From positions 94,542,397-94,606,396 of the forward strand of contig CM044305.1 of NCBI GenBank assembly GCA_024291935.2: DNA of 64,000 nt. Direction: 5' to 3'. Source of the DNA: Okapia johnstoni. Lineage: Eukaryota; Chordata; Mammalia; Artiodactyla; Giraffidae. Below are positions 32,982 through 44,200 of the stretch, in pieces. The notes under the pieces were generated by a model. It did not search any database. It had not been told where the DNA came from and saw only the letters and a program-made list of their open reading frames with translations. Both the position numbers and the translations under genes were made by a program. The stretch's first letter is position 1; every line of letters starts with the position of its first letter.

Positions 32982-34888
32982 TTAGATCTAATAGACAGAG
33001 TGCCTGAACAACTATGGATGGAGGTTCGTGACATTGTACAGGAGGCAGTGATCAAGACCATTCCCAAGAAAAAGAAATGTAAAAAAATAAAATGGTTGTC
33101 TGAGGAGGTCTTACAAATAGCTGTGAAAAGAAGAGAAGCGAAAGGCAAAGGAGAAAAGGAAAGATATACCCATCTGAATGCAGAGTTCCAAAGAAAAGCA
33201 AGGAGAGTTAAGAAAGCCTTCCCAAGTGATCAATACAAAGAAACAGAGGAAAGCAATAGAATGGGAAAAACTACAGATCTCTTTAAGAAAATTAGAGATA
33301 CCAAGGGAACATTTTATGCAAAGATGGGCACAATAAAGGACAGAAACGGTATGGACCTAACTGAAGCAGAAGATATTAAGAAGAAGTAGCAAGAATACAC
33401 AGAAGAACTATACAAAAAAGATCTTAATGACCCAGATAACCACAATAGTGTGATCACTTACCTAGAGCCAGACATCCTGGAATGTGAAGTCAAGTAGGGC
33501 TTAGGAAGCATCACCACAAACAAAGCTAGTAGAAGTGATGGAATTCCAGTTGAACTATTTCAAATCCTAAAAGATGATGCTGTGAAAGTGCTGCACTCAA
33601 TATGCCAGCAAATTTGGAAATCTTGGCAGTAGCCACAGGACTAGAAAAAGTCAGTTTTCATTCCAATCCCAAAGAAAGGCAAGGCCAAAGAATGTTCAAC
33701 CTACTGCACAATTGTACTCATCTCACACATGCTAGCACGGAGAAGGCACTGGCGACCCACTCCAGTACTCTTGCCTGGAAAATTCCATGGACAGAGGAGC
33801 CTGGTAGGCTGCAGTCCATGGGGTCGCGAAGAGTCGGACATGACTGAGCGACTTCAATTTCACTTTTCACTTTCATGCATTGGAGAAGGAAATGGCAACC
33901 CACTCCAGTGCTCTTGCCTAGAGAATCCCAGGGACAGGGGAGCCTGGTGGGCTGCAGTCTATGGGGTCGCACAGAGTCGGACAGGACTGAAGAGACTTAG
34001 CAGCAGCAGCAGCAGCACATGCTAGCAAAGCAATGCTCAAAATTCTCCAAGTGAGGCTTCAAAAGTACGTGAACTGAGAACTTTTAGATGTTCAACTGAG
34101 TTTAGAAAAGGCAGAGGAACCAGAGATCAAATTGCTAACATCTGCTGGATCATCGAAAAAGCAAGAGAGTTCCCGAAAAACATCTACTGCTTTACTGACT
34201 ATGCCAAAGCCTTTGACTGTGTGAATCACAGCAAACTGGAAAATTCTTAAAGAGATGGCAATATCAGACCACCTTACCTGCCTCCTGAGAAATCTGTATG
34301 CAAGTCAAGGAGCAACAGTTAGAACCAGACATAGATCAACAGACTGGTTCCAAATTGGAAAAGGAATATGTCAAGGCTGTATATTGCCACTCTGCTTATT
34401 TAACTTATATGCACAGTACATCATGTGAAATGCCAGGCTGGATGAAGCACAAGCTGGAATCAAGATTGCTGGGAGAAATATCAATAACCTCACATATGCA
34501 GATGACACCACCCTTATGGCAGAAGATGAAGAGGAACTAAAAAGCCTCTTGATGAAAGTGAAAGAGGAGAGTGAAAAAGATGGCTTAAAGCTCAACATTC
34601 AAAAAACTAATACCATGGCATACGGTCCTATTACTTCATGGCAAATAGATGGGGAAACAGTGGAAACAGTGGCAGACTTTATTTACTTGGGCTTCAAAAT
34701 CAGTGCAGATGGTGACTGCAGCCATGAAATTAAAAGACGTTTCTTCTCCTTGGAAGAAAAGCTATGACCAAACTAGACAGCATATTAAAAAGCAGAGACA
34801 TTACTTTGCCAACAAAGGTCCGTCTAGTCAAAGCTATGGTTTTTCCAGTAGTCATGTATGGATGTGAGTGTTGGACCATAAGGAAAGT
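32982..34888 (+). mobile_element. BovB ORF fragment, sense, split by BOVA2
   Basis: About 1.6 kb of BovB plus a 278-bp SINE. The first frame (33000-33389) covers the region between endonuclease and reverse transcriptase (EVRDIVQEAVIKTIPKKKK). Later pieces hold YVKAVYCHSAYL-type out-of-frame text and the fingers/thumb region QTNTMAYGPITSWQIDGETV (34516-34767). Both ends are missing: it stops near 34888 before the 3' tail, unlike a normal retrotransposed copy. Many stops and frameshifts make it inactive. Confidence 0.92.
33738..34015 (+). mobile_element. BOVA2 dimeric SINE, sense, inside BovB
   Basis: A dimer starting cggagaaggcactggcgacc and ending in (CAG)n. It is flanked by a perfect 12-bp duplication CACATGCTAGCA at 33726-33737 and 34016-34027. 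It post-dates the BovB it sits in. Confidence 0.96.
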
Positions 34889-35134
34889 ACTGCAGGACCC
34901 TGCTGCTAGCTAGTCCCTCTGTTGAAATCCTCCCCTGCTTTATCGAAGAAATCGTCATATCTCCCACACAATTCAAATTATATATGCTTGTTATATGCCT
35001 TTCTAGCAGCCTGTGTTTTTCCCTTATAGCATTTATCACAGTATTAAATCATGGAGAATCATCAGTATAAGGGTAGTACTTGAAGTCAATGAAATAATAA
35101 TAATCTAGTAAGTGAGGAAGACATATAACCATTC
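34889..35134. other. intergenic, no gene recognised
   Basis: Short unique-looking stretch after the truncated BovB edge. Confidence 0.4.
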
Positions 35135-35860
35135 AACTATTCTTTCAACAAGTAGTCATTGTCTATCTCCTATGTCAATAGGATCTATGCCTATAGTTCT
35201 AGGCACTGAAAATGCAATGGTAACACACCAGATAATGTGATTACTGCTTAAATGTAGGTCCAAATGAATCCCCTGGGGATACAGGAGTGTATCACTTTAC
35301 CTAATGTGTTGGGTGGGAAAAACAATCAGGTAAGATTACCTGGTAAGGATTATGATGAATCCAAGTATTAAAATCAATGGGACATCAACCAGGTGAAAAA
35401 CAAATATGGTCAGGAATTTTCAGACAAAAGGCAAGAGTAAGGATGCACCTGTGTGATATGGGTAAATTGTGAAATGGAACTTGGTGGGAGATGAGATTGG
35501 GGAAGGAAGCAGGAACAGGGTCATAGAAGACTTGAATCTCATGCCAAGGAGCTTGGATTTGATCATGTGAAGACAAGTATCAAATGTCTACTGTGTGAAG
35601 TATAGTATGCTGGATACTTGAGAGTGCAGCTAGAAATGACCTTCTATCTCTGTCCTTAAAGGGTTCATAATCTCACTGGAAAGATAAGGCATGTGCACAG
35701 AGCCGTGAAGAGCAGTGCATACTTACTTGTCAAATAAAGGGGAATAGAGTACTTCTGAGGGGGGAGAAATTACATGAGCAAAACAACAGGGAGAGTTCTG
35801 AAAGAAGGTAGTAATTGAGTTGGGTCTTAAAGGAAAAAAAGGGATATATTTAACTAAGCA
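35135..35860 (-). mobile_element. probable L2-type remnant, antisense
   Basis: The left end reads like the reverse of an L2 3' end (caacaagtagtcattgtcta, ctaggcactgaaaatgc). The remainder is only loosely similar to old repeat text. The right boundary is a guess. Confidence 0.4.
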
Positions 35861-36739
35861 AGGGACATTCTGAACATTTGTGTTTGTTCATATGTTATAC
35901 TGAAAGCTTTGTTAGGTCTTTACATTATGTTGTGTCAAATTAATTATAAAATTATTCTTTAAGGTAAATAAAAATATTATGACTTTATGTGCAGAGATTC
36001 TCTTTATAGACAGTGCTTTCAAAACTAAAGTCGATAAACAATGTAAAAATATCAGTTCTGAGTAATTTGAATACCAAGGCCATCAGACTATGATATCTTT
36101 GAGGTCAGAAGCTGTATCTTCATTGTTCACTATTCTATTCCTAGCAACTAGCACAACGCCTGGATAATATTAGTCTCAATGCATATTTTTGATTGTCTCC
36201 TTTAGCAGAGTCTTTTTGCTTCCCTTCTCTCTTCAAATGTAGCTTGAATATGTCAGTTGATAATGTTTGGTAGCTGGTAGCTGATACAAAAATAAGGAAC
36301 AAAAGCACAAGTGAGGCCATCAAGGGTAACTTAGGGACACAGCAGAAGGCAGATCTGGGAGGGGTGCATAAAGAAAGAAAGAAAAACACAATGAGAAACT
36401 GTGAATGCTAAAGAGAATTCAACTTAGAAAAGAGTTCCTTGAGGCAATCTATGTGTCTAACAAATTGCTGTAAGTGCTTAATGCACATTCCTCCACAACT
36501 ATACTTCTAGTGTGTTTCTGTATATTTTATTAGATTCTGCTTTCATCTTTCTTAGTCCTAGGCCAAATACGGGTGCAGTATTACTATTAGCCATTTACCA
36601 CAGTCAGCTTCACCACCAGAACTCTAGCCTGAATGCTAAGCAAATAAATATACTCTCTTCATTTAGGGAACTCTCAGTTCCTCCTGGGGTAGCACAGTTA
36701 TCACTCCTCCTCCAACCCCGAGGTTTCCCAGTCTAATTT

Positions 36740-36740
<1 letters not shown>
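35861..36740. other. intergenic, no gene recognised
   Basis: No gene or clear repeat recognised. Confidence 0.45.
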
Positions 36741-36774
<34 letters not shown>

Positions 36775-36778
36775 GCGC
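36741..36778. repeat. (AC)n microsatellite
   Basis: About 15 AC units followed by interrupted GCAC units. Confidence 0.97.
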
Positions 36779-36979
36779 ACGTACACACAGAGAAAAGAAA
36801 TTGAACACAACTAAAGCATACCTGCCAATCCTTACCTCCAGGATTGAGCTTTTGAGGGGATTGTAAGCAGCATTATTTATTGTCTATCCCAGAATGGCTC
36901 CCCTTCCACCAACTAGGAAGTACTCCTCCCATTTCACAGTATCAGTTCACTCAAGGAAATCTAGATCACTTCAAGGTTG

Positions 36980-37280
36980 TTCAGTCACTAAGTTGTGTCT
37001 GACTCTTTGCGACCCTATGGACTGTAGCAGGTCAGGCTCCTCTGTCCTTCAGTATCTCCCGGAGTTTGCTCAAATTCATGTCTCTTGAGTCAGTGATGCA
37101 ATCTAACCATCTCATCCCCTGCCACCCCCTTCTCCTTTTGCCTTCACTCTTTTCCAGCATCAGGGGCTTTTCCAATGAGTCAGCTATTCACATCAGCTTT
37201 GACAACAGTCCTTCTGATGAATATTCAAAGTTGATTTCCTTTAGGATTGACTGGTTTGATTTCTCTTCAGGGCAACCAAG
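36980..37280 (-). mobile_element. BovB 3' fragment, antisense
   Basis: A reverse-oriented BovB end: tcagtcactaagttgtgtct, cagcatcaggggcttttcca, tttcctttaggattgactgg. More diverged than the other copies; no clear target duplication. Confidence 0.85.
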
Positions 37281-37439
37281 ACAAATATACTAACTTTCCC
37301 CCCAAGTCAGCTAAATAGATGATTCAGAGATGAATCAATATTTCAGGTTATAAAGATTATCATCTATCATATGTTTTCCTAATCAGACCTTCAGACTGCC
37401 ATAATTTTTGTTGATTGAATGGAGCTCATCATTGTAGGA

Positions 37440-38406
37440 TCAAACCCTCAGCTTCTTCAGGGACTCCTTGACATCTTTGTTTTTGAGGCTATAGGTAAGG
37501 GGGGTTACACACGGGAATGACAACAGTATAGAGCAAGGAGACAGTTTTGTTGAGAATTGGCACCTGGCCAGCGAAGGGCAGCACATAGACTAGGATCAAG
37601 GTCCCATAAAACAAGGTCACAACCACTAGATGAGAGGAACAAGCGGAGAAGGCCTTCTGCCTACCAGTCATGGAAGGTATATGCAAGACTGTGAAAAGAA
37701 TCTTCCAGTAGGAGGCTAAGGTTAGTCCAAATGGGGCTAGGGTCACCAGTGCTGTTAGACTCATGCAGACCAGGTTGACTAGCTGGGGATCTGAGCAGGA
37801 GAGCTTCTGCAGAGGCTTCAAGTCACAGAAGAAGTGGTCAATCTCATTGCCACCACAGAAGGTCAAGCTGGATACCATAGCAGCCTGAAACGCCGCTGCC
37901 ACTGTGAAGCCACTAACCCATGAGCCAATTACTAGCCTCAAACGTATAGTTCCATGCATTAGTGTTGGATCATGCAAAGGCCGGCAGACAGCCAGGTATC
38001 AGTCATATGACATCACTGCCAGAAGATAACATTCAGTGCTACCCAGAGCCCCAAAGAAGTAGAGCTGAATAATACAACCTACCATGGAGATCACTCTGTT
38101 CTCTCTCAACAAGTCCACGAGCAATCTGGGCATGATATTGGATGTATAGCAGACCTCTAGGCATGAGAGTTTTGCCAGAAAGAAGTACATTGGTGTCTGG
38201 AGATCCTGCTGCGTGCTCACCAGGATCACGAAGAGGAGATTCCTAGAAATGGTGGCTAGGCAGACAATGCCAAAGACCAAGAACAGCAGGGGAGCCAATC
38301 CTTTGAGGTCTCCAAACCCTAGTATTATAAACTCAGTCACCATTATAGTGGTATTTCCTGGCCCCACAGAAGTCATAAGTTCTTGGGGATGTATCAGTTT
38401 CTTCAT
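37440..38406 (-). pseudogene. olfactory receptor pseudogene (class II)
   Basis: A single OR coding exon on the minus strand, ATG at 38404-38406 and a terminal TGA at 37440-37442 (frame KNKDVKESLKKLRV). The motifs present are LQTPMYFFLAKLSCLE (TM2), CYLLAVMSYD (TM3), EIDHFFCDLKPLQKLSCSD (loop 2), RQKAFSACSSHLVVVTLFYG (TM6) and CNP near TM7. Two lesions are seen. The codon for Arg of the DRY motif is TGA (37999-38001), a CGA-to-TGA change. A run of six C (minus strand, near 37499-37504) shifts the frame just before the NPxxY Tyr. With one C fewer the length is 321 residues, normal for an OR. The usual Gly before the TM1 Asn (GN) reads Arg (ISRN). It resembles OR6/OR11-type receptors and the copy at 20 kb; subfamily not assigned. 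Confidence 0.93.
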
Positions 38407-39368
38407 ACTATTATGTCAGATTACCAATTAGATTTCCTACATAGTACAATTCTATCAGTGGTTGGAGCTCTGCACTGATTATGGCATTTGGGGGGATTGG
38501 CCTTCAATTGTAGCCAGTTAAATTTGCCCTCAGAAAAACTTTTCTGGAAATTAGCTGAACTTGTCATCTAGTCAGGGTGTGGAATAGGGATGAGGAGAGC
38601 AAATGGAGGAAGGAATGGCTCAGTGAAAATCTATCTTCAGCCCTAAGGAAACATGTTTAGTCCATGCTTGGCATCCTTTGTGCCATTTTGGGTAGAAGAA
38701 ATTCCCAAGGAAAATTCTTACTAAATGTCGACAATTCAAAGAAATGGCAGGCCAGATAGCAAATCATATTTATGATCTTCTTTATCACAGCAGGAAATAG
38801 AAACTGAAATGTCAGGACTGAAGCAAAGAATCACTCCATTGATGTTACTGGCCATCCATGCTTGTTTGGTAGTGACAGCTCTGAGACAGCATAACAGTAG
38901 TTGCTAGAGAGACAGTAGATTCTGGAAAACCAGGTGTGCATCCTGAAACAGAATACAGATTTCTTGTTTTTAAATTTTTCCCCATAAGCAGCTGGACTTT
39001 AGGCTTCTGGGGAGAAAACCTAAGAGCTGACATTTGAAGCTGGGGGTTAGACTCGTGTGTACACACCTGAACACAAAAACACATACAGACACACACATAC
39101 ATCTGGATCTACACAGTCAAGTGTAGATAGTCACATGTGCTACCATCTTTGCCATCACTTTTTAAATTTGTTTTTCCAAGAATAGTGTTCTAGAAGTGAA
39201 ATACTTGCTACATGGGATGTTGCCTGCACATCAAAAATACTGACATGAGGGAAGTAGTGGCCAGTGATTAGATCATAAGGTCCAAATAACCGGGCTTTTC
39301 ATATACATCATCAGCAGTGGAAAAGAAACTAGTGTGTTTTCTCATTTAACTTTTCTATTGGTTTTTGT
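38407..39368. other. upstream flank of OR pseudogene 2
   Basis: No recognised repeat or gene. It would contain the promoter of the receptor if it were active. No strong splice acceptor was seen close to the start codon. Confidence 0.4.
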
Positions 39369-39695
39369 GAGGCAATGTAGTATAATTATTAAACACTTGA
39401 ACTCCTCTGCCACACTGCCCAGAATCAACTCCCAGCCTCTCTATTTATTAACTACGTGACCTTGGGTAAGTTACTGAATAATACAACCTACCATGGAGAT
39501 CACTCTGTTCTCTCTCAACAAGTCCACGAGCAATTTGGGCATGATATTGGATGTATAACAGACCTCTAAGCATGAGAGGTTTCAGCTGAAAAAATTATCA
39601 TTGTATTTTCTTACAGTGTTGTTTTGAGGAGTAAGTACATGTAAAGTAATTAAAATAATGCCTGACACACAGTTAGCACTAAATAAGCATTAAAG
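39369..39695 (+). mobile_element. MIR SINE, interrupted
   Basis: The MIR left half (agtataattattaaacactt, ctacgtgaccttgggtaagt) and right half (gtgttgttttgaggagtaag, tgcctgacacacagttagca) are separated by the OR-derived segment at 39474-39578. Confidence 0.75.
39474..39578 (-). pseudogene. 105-bp OR exon fragment inside MIR
   Basis: A direct copy of 38065-38169, part of the TM2-TM3 coding region of OR pseudogene 2, differing at only 3 of 105 positions. It has the same orientation as the source, 1.4 kb away. There is no poly-A and no visible target duplication, so it is not a retrocopy. The left junction reads ctgaa, which fits both the MIR and the OR sequence. Confidence 0.92.
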
Positions 39696-39846
39696 ATTTT
39701 TCTTTACAAAATAAAAAATTTTTAATGCTGAAAAATTTTTTCAGCCCCACAGAAGCATTAACCAACATCATTAATCACTATACTTGAATAAGAAGACGCA
39801 ATATAAATGCACATGAGAAAAATTGTACATCTCTCATTACTTCTTT

Positions 39847-40062
39847 TGGGCTTCCAAGGTGGCGTTAGTGGTAAGGAATCCACCTGCCAATGCAGGAGAT
39901 GCAGGAGACACAGGTTCAATCCCTGGGTTGAGAAGATCTCCTGGAATAGGAAATGTCAACCCACTCCAGTATTCTTGCCTGAAGAATCCCATGAACAGAG
40001 GAGCCTGGCGGACTATAGCCCATAGGGTCAGAAAAAGTCAGACACAACTGAGCAACTGAGTA
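39847..40062 (+). mobile_element. Bov-tA SINE, sense
   Basis: The head gggcttccaaggtggcg leads to an acaactgagcaactgag end. It is flanked by a perfect 12-bp duplication CATTACTTCTTT at 39835-39846 and 40063-40074. Confidence 0.95.
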
Positions 40063-40074
40063 CATTACTTCTTT

Positions 40075-40519
40075 ACTGTTACTTATTATCACTTAATTCA
40101 GTTTTGTGTGACTCCAACATTCATGATCTTTCCACCACACAAACTGACTCAGTGCCTGTTTTTTACATGTATATGTTCACCTTTGTTTATATGCAAAGAA
40201 CTTTCAGAATTCTGTCTAAAGGATTAAAGACAGACTTACAATCATGTACCTTTTTAAGCCAGCCTTCTTCCTGTATGTCTGCTTTGCACCAGATACCCAT
40301 CATACACAAGCCATAGGCAATCACACTCTTCTTCAATTCCTTCCCAGCTTGTGACCCTTGGTTCTGCCTCCTTTGAGAAGGAAACTGGGGTTTTCATTGT
40401 GTGTTCTCAGCACAGACTCCCACCTCTTTCTCAAGAGCTATGGCTCAGATTCATTCTCTCTGGTTTCCCCAATATTGAGACCATTCTTAACCAGTTCTTT
40501 AGAAAATGAGTCCCTACCC
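40075..40519. other. intergenic, no gene recognised
   Basis: Nothing recognised. Confidence 0.4.
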
Positions 40520-40738
40520 CAACTTTGTGATTGCCTTTCTTTCTTTTCTATATTTTATTTATAGCACCTATCATATCTAATATAGATTTTACTTAATTTC
40601 CTTCTAATTATCTGTCTCTTTTATTACAGTTTTCACAAGAGCATAGATTTCCTCTCTTCTACTCACTACTCAATCCCCAGAACCTAGAACATGGCCTGAA
40701 ACAAAGTAGACACAATAAATATTTGCTAAGTGAATTAA
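40520..40738 (+). mobile_element. L2 LINE 3' end, sense
   Basis: L2-like end (ttatttatagcacctatcat, agacacaataaatatttgct). Confidence 0.65.
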
Positions 40739-40739
40739 T

Positions 40740-40895
40740 GAGGCAGTATGATAGAGCGAACATTTTTGCCTTTGGAGCCAAACAGCCATTTTCAGATCTT
40801 AGCTCAGCCACTTTACCAATATGTCACATTTGGCCATTCACGTGAACTCTACGAGCTTTCCTTTCCTCATGTGTTAAATACAAATTTAACAGAGC
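40740..40895 (+). mobile_element. MIR SINE, sense
   Basis: MIR start and core (ggcagtatgatagagcgaac, tggagccaaacag, cagccactttaccaat). Confidence 0.6.
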
Positions 40896-40929
40896 CTGTT
40901 GGGGTCCCCAAATAGCCATTCTCTCCTTC

Positions 40930-41140
40930 TTCTAGAGCAGGAGTTGGCAAAATTCTTCTTAAAGGCCAGAGATTTTAGGCTTTGCAGCCCATCTGATCTT
41001 TGTCAAAACTACTGAGCAATGCCATTGTAGCGAGAAAGCAGCATAGATGATATCAATACATACATACATGGAAATAACTGTGTTCCAATAAAACTTCATT
41101 TATCAAAAAAAAATAGTCTTTGAGCCTCAAGCTATAGTAC
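40930..41140 (+). mobile_element. hAT-type fossil DNA transposon (MITE)
   Basis: Matches a common mammalian non-autonomous hAT-Charlie element: gagttggcaaaattcttctt, gattttaggctttgcagccc, gtgttccaataaaacttcat. It carries no transposase. Confidence 0.65.
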
Positions 41141-41149
41141 CAACCCCTG

Positions 41150-41545
41150 TTGTTGAATACTTAGCTGCCTAGCTAAAATCCACATTTCTTTTGCAGCTGG
41201 ATCAGGCCAACTGGATATGAATGGAATGATGTATATAATTTTTAGATTGTGCTCTTAAAAGAAAAGTACATATCCTCACCCTCCCCTTTTTACTCTGTCC
41301 ACTGGCTGGAATACATACCTGAGAGCAAAATCAGCACGTACCATCCGGGACTGAGATAGAAACTGGGTATTGAAAATAACACAGCAACAACACAGGAGCA
41401 GCCTGAACCCTCAGCGTGGTGAGCTAGAGTAATCCTCAACAGCCTACCTGGCCCTTTTGTGGAGATAAACACATTTCTATTTTGTCTAAGTCACCAAAGG
41501 CTTTAGTCATTTTGTTACAACAGCTTAACCTGTACCCTGACAAAT
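41150..41545 (+). mobile_element. MaLR-like LTR remnant
   Basis: The 3' side reads gagataaacacatttctatt and ttacaacagcttaacctgta, typical of old MLT-type LTR ends. The 5' limit is uncertain. Confidence 0.45.
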
Positions 41546-41894
41546 GATTATAGCTATCTGCTGGGTTATTGTGATTATTCAACAAAATAGTCCATATAAA
41601 ACACTTAGAACCGTGGCTGGCAAATAGTAAATGGCAGCTCCCATGATTTCTGTTGTTAGTGACTTCATTCCTCATGTCCATTCTCTCCCTTCTCCGGCAT
41701 CTTTAAATACCTTATCCTACCCTAATTTTGGTTCCCTCGAGACCCAATGCCTGGTCAGGCCCGACAACCTTTGATATGGATTTTAAAATTTCCCGTTTCC
41801 ATGGGCTCAAAAACTCCCCACTTGTGCAGGAAGGGAATTTAAACACAACCAGATTTTGCCCTTTTCCTAAAAACAGCACAAATAACACATTTGG
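41546..41894. other. intergenic, no gene recognised
   Basis: Contains a weak reverse MIR-like piece near 41580-41640; nothing else. Confidence 0.35.
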
Positions 41895-42175
41895 CTGATT
41901 TGGGCCTGGTTCATATTCCTAACAAGCTAAATAATCAGTCTTCATACTGGGGTACACAGAACCCAAGGTCAATGGTGTTTAAGTGGGGGAGGTTTTGCAC
42001 ACATTCTCCACTAGACATTCGGCAACATCTGCAGACATCTCTGGTTGTCACAATTGGAGAGGAGTGTCTAGTGGTTAGAGGCCAGGAGTGCTCCTAATCA
42101 CCTTATAATGCACAGACAGCCTCTTACAAAAAAAGAATTATCTGACCCCAAATGTTAATGGTGCTGCTCTTGCGG
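41895..42175 (+). mobile_element. fossil DNA transposon (MITE)
   Basis: Recognisable old mammalian MITE text: tctctggttgtcacaattgg, gtggttagaggccaggagtg, aatgcacagacagcctctta. I do not name the subfamily. Confidence 0.6.
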
Positions 42176-44009
42176 AACCCTACCAGAGAGGTGCACAATG
42201 ACTTCCCAAAGAGGTATGCAGAGAGGGAGAGTTTTAAGAAAATTCATTTCCAATGTATATGTGGACTATTCTCTAAAACTGATCTAATGTGAACGTGCCT
42301 GAGGTTGAAGAATTATTCTGGTCTTCCTTTCTCACCTCCCTTTTCACAATTACCCTTCTCCCTCTTTATGAGAAAGGTCTACTCATTAGGCATCTTGAAT
42401 CTTACCATTATTGCAGTCACTTTCTTCTGTGAGTTCCCAGAATACAGCAGAGCTGAGTGGATAAGATCTTGAAAGTTAGAGCATGGTCCAGGTTCTAATT
42501 AATTCTCTGTTACTCACTCTGTGACTTGCTTGCTTGTTTAACACTTTGCAGAGTTCTGGTAATGGGGCTTTTTCGTTAGTTTGAAATTTCATGGTACATA
42601 TATATTTTGTTGAATGTATAATAAGATGATCAAGAGAAGACTTTCAAGTGTAAAAATATCACATTAGAATAAATTTCGGTGGAGAAAGTGACTGGAAATG
42701 TGAGTTCGAGAAGAAAAGGTAAAGATATTAAGTGCCTGACTGCTAGAGAACTTGTCCATTTATATTTTACTGGGTGAAAGTGGACATCAAAATACCCCAA
42801 TATTTAGACTCCATTGAAAAAGTTAAAAGAATGAGGCAAGAGTTTAACTTTAAATTGCCAGTATTTACAAGGTGACAGAAATTATACAGTGTTTGCATCC
42901 ATTTGAACTCACAATGAAAAGCTTCTAGATGTCAATTTGAAAATGTGTAAGGGGGCAGAGTACAGTACAAAGTTTAAAGAGCTAGGTTCCTGCTGAATCC
43001 CCTCTGCGCCCTTTCTTGCTTGATGAAAAAACAGAAAGAGGAAAAAAAAAACCAGTCACATAGAGATGTGATTAAAATGCAGCAGCAGGTCCTGCTGTAT
43101 GAGACTGGTTTTCTCCGGTCCCCGCTCACCCTGCCAGCTAGCTTCCAAGTGTTTTTTTCTGCTGTTCAAGAAGTTCTTCATGCTCCCCCAGCCTTTCTTT
43201 CAAACCAATACCTATTTTTTCCCCTTTTTATCAAATAATGACTCTCTTAGTCATCGCTGCAGGTCTCCTGGACTCTTACAACCTGCCTATGACTCAACAT
43301 GCTTTTAGCGAGTGGGCCTCTAGATACAATCCACAATTATCAGACAGAACTTTGAAAAACACATTAACAGAAAAGGAAAAGTTTTAAACAGTGGTGTAAG
43401 GTGGTCCTCAAACACACACACATACAGGCTGCACTCACAGTAAAGTTTTCTTCCCCATGCCAAGAAAACCACTGGGAAAATGGACACATTAATGAAATGA
43501 ATCAACTCAGTTGTTTGTTTTTATGAAGGAGACGGCAAAGCCTGGTCTTTTTTTGGATTGCAATCTTTATTGTTTCAGGCAAGTTGTGAAACCGGTGTGC
43601 CAGTGTGTGTTCACAAGCTTAAGAAAGTAATTTCATACGCACACACAAGCATACATCTGTGCACATTGGGGATGGTGTGATTGTAGCTGTAGTGAGCAAG
43701 AAAGGGTGTGTTTTTTGCCATCCAACAGCTCAGATCTACATTTTCACATTGAAATCAGATAACAAAATCTTAAAATAAAAATGACAATACACAAAGTAGC
43801 TCATTTTCATCTGGATTGGTTTGCAGAGCAAAGTTCTACCCTGGACTCTGGCCTGTAAATGTCTCTTGCCTCCCTGAAAGTCTGAGCTGCCATTTGATTT
43901 TTCCCTGTCTGAAGACAGCTTCTTTACACTGTAAAAGAAGCCAAGGGAAAAAAAATCCTTTCCCATACACTCCCTTAAGACCAATCAACAGGTGTGGATT
44001 TGCATTCCA
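42176..44009. other. intergenic, no gene recognised
   Basis: About 1.8 kb of largely unique sequence. The open frames at 43020-43308 and 43736-44043 have no domain features. Confidence 0.45.
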
Positions 44010-44200
44010 GTTTATCCTGTACTTGTTGTGTGACCTTGAGTAATACTCTTAACAACTCTGAGCCTCAGTTTCTTCATCTATAAAATAGGGATGATGCTGT
44101 ACAACTTGACTGAAGCACACAATGAGTGCTTAGGATTAAATGAGACCTACTATTTTCAGGAAGTATTTAAAGTACTATATACAAAAACATTAAAATAGTA
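44010..44200 (+). mobile_element. MIR SINE, sense
   Basis: Clear MIR text: gttgtgtgaccttgagtaat, gcctcagtttcttcatctat, aaaatagggatgatg. Confidence 0.85.
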
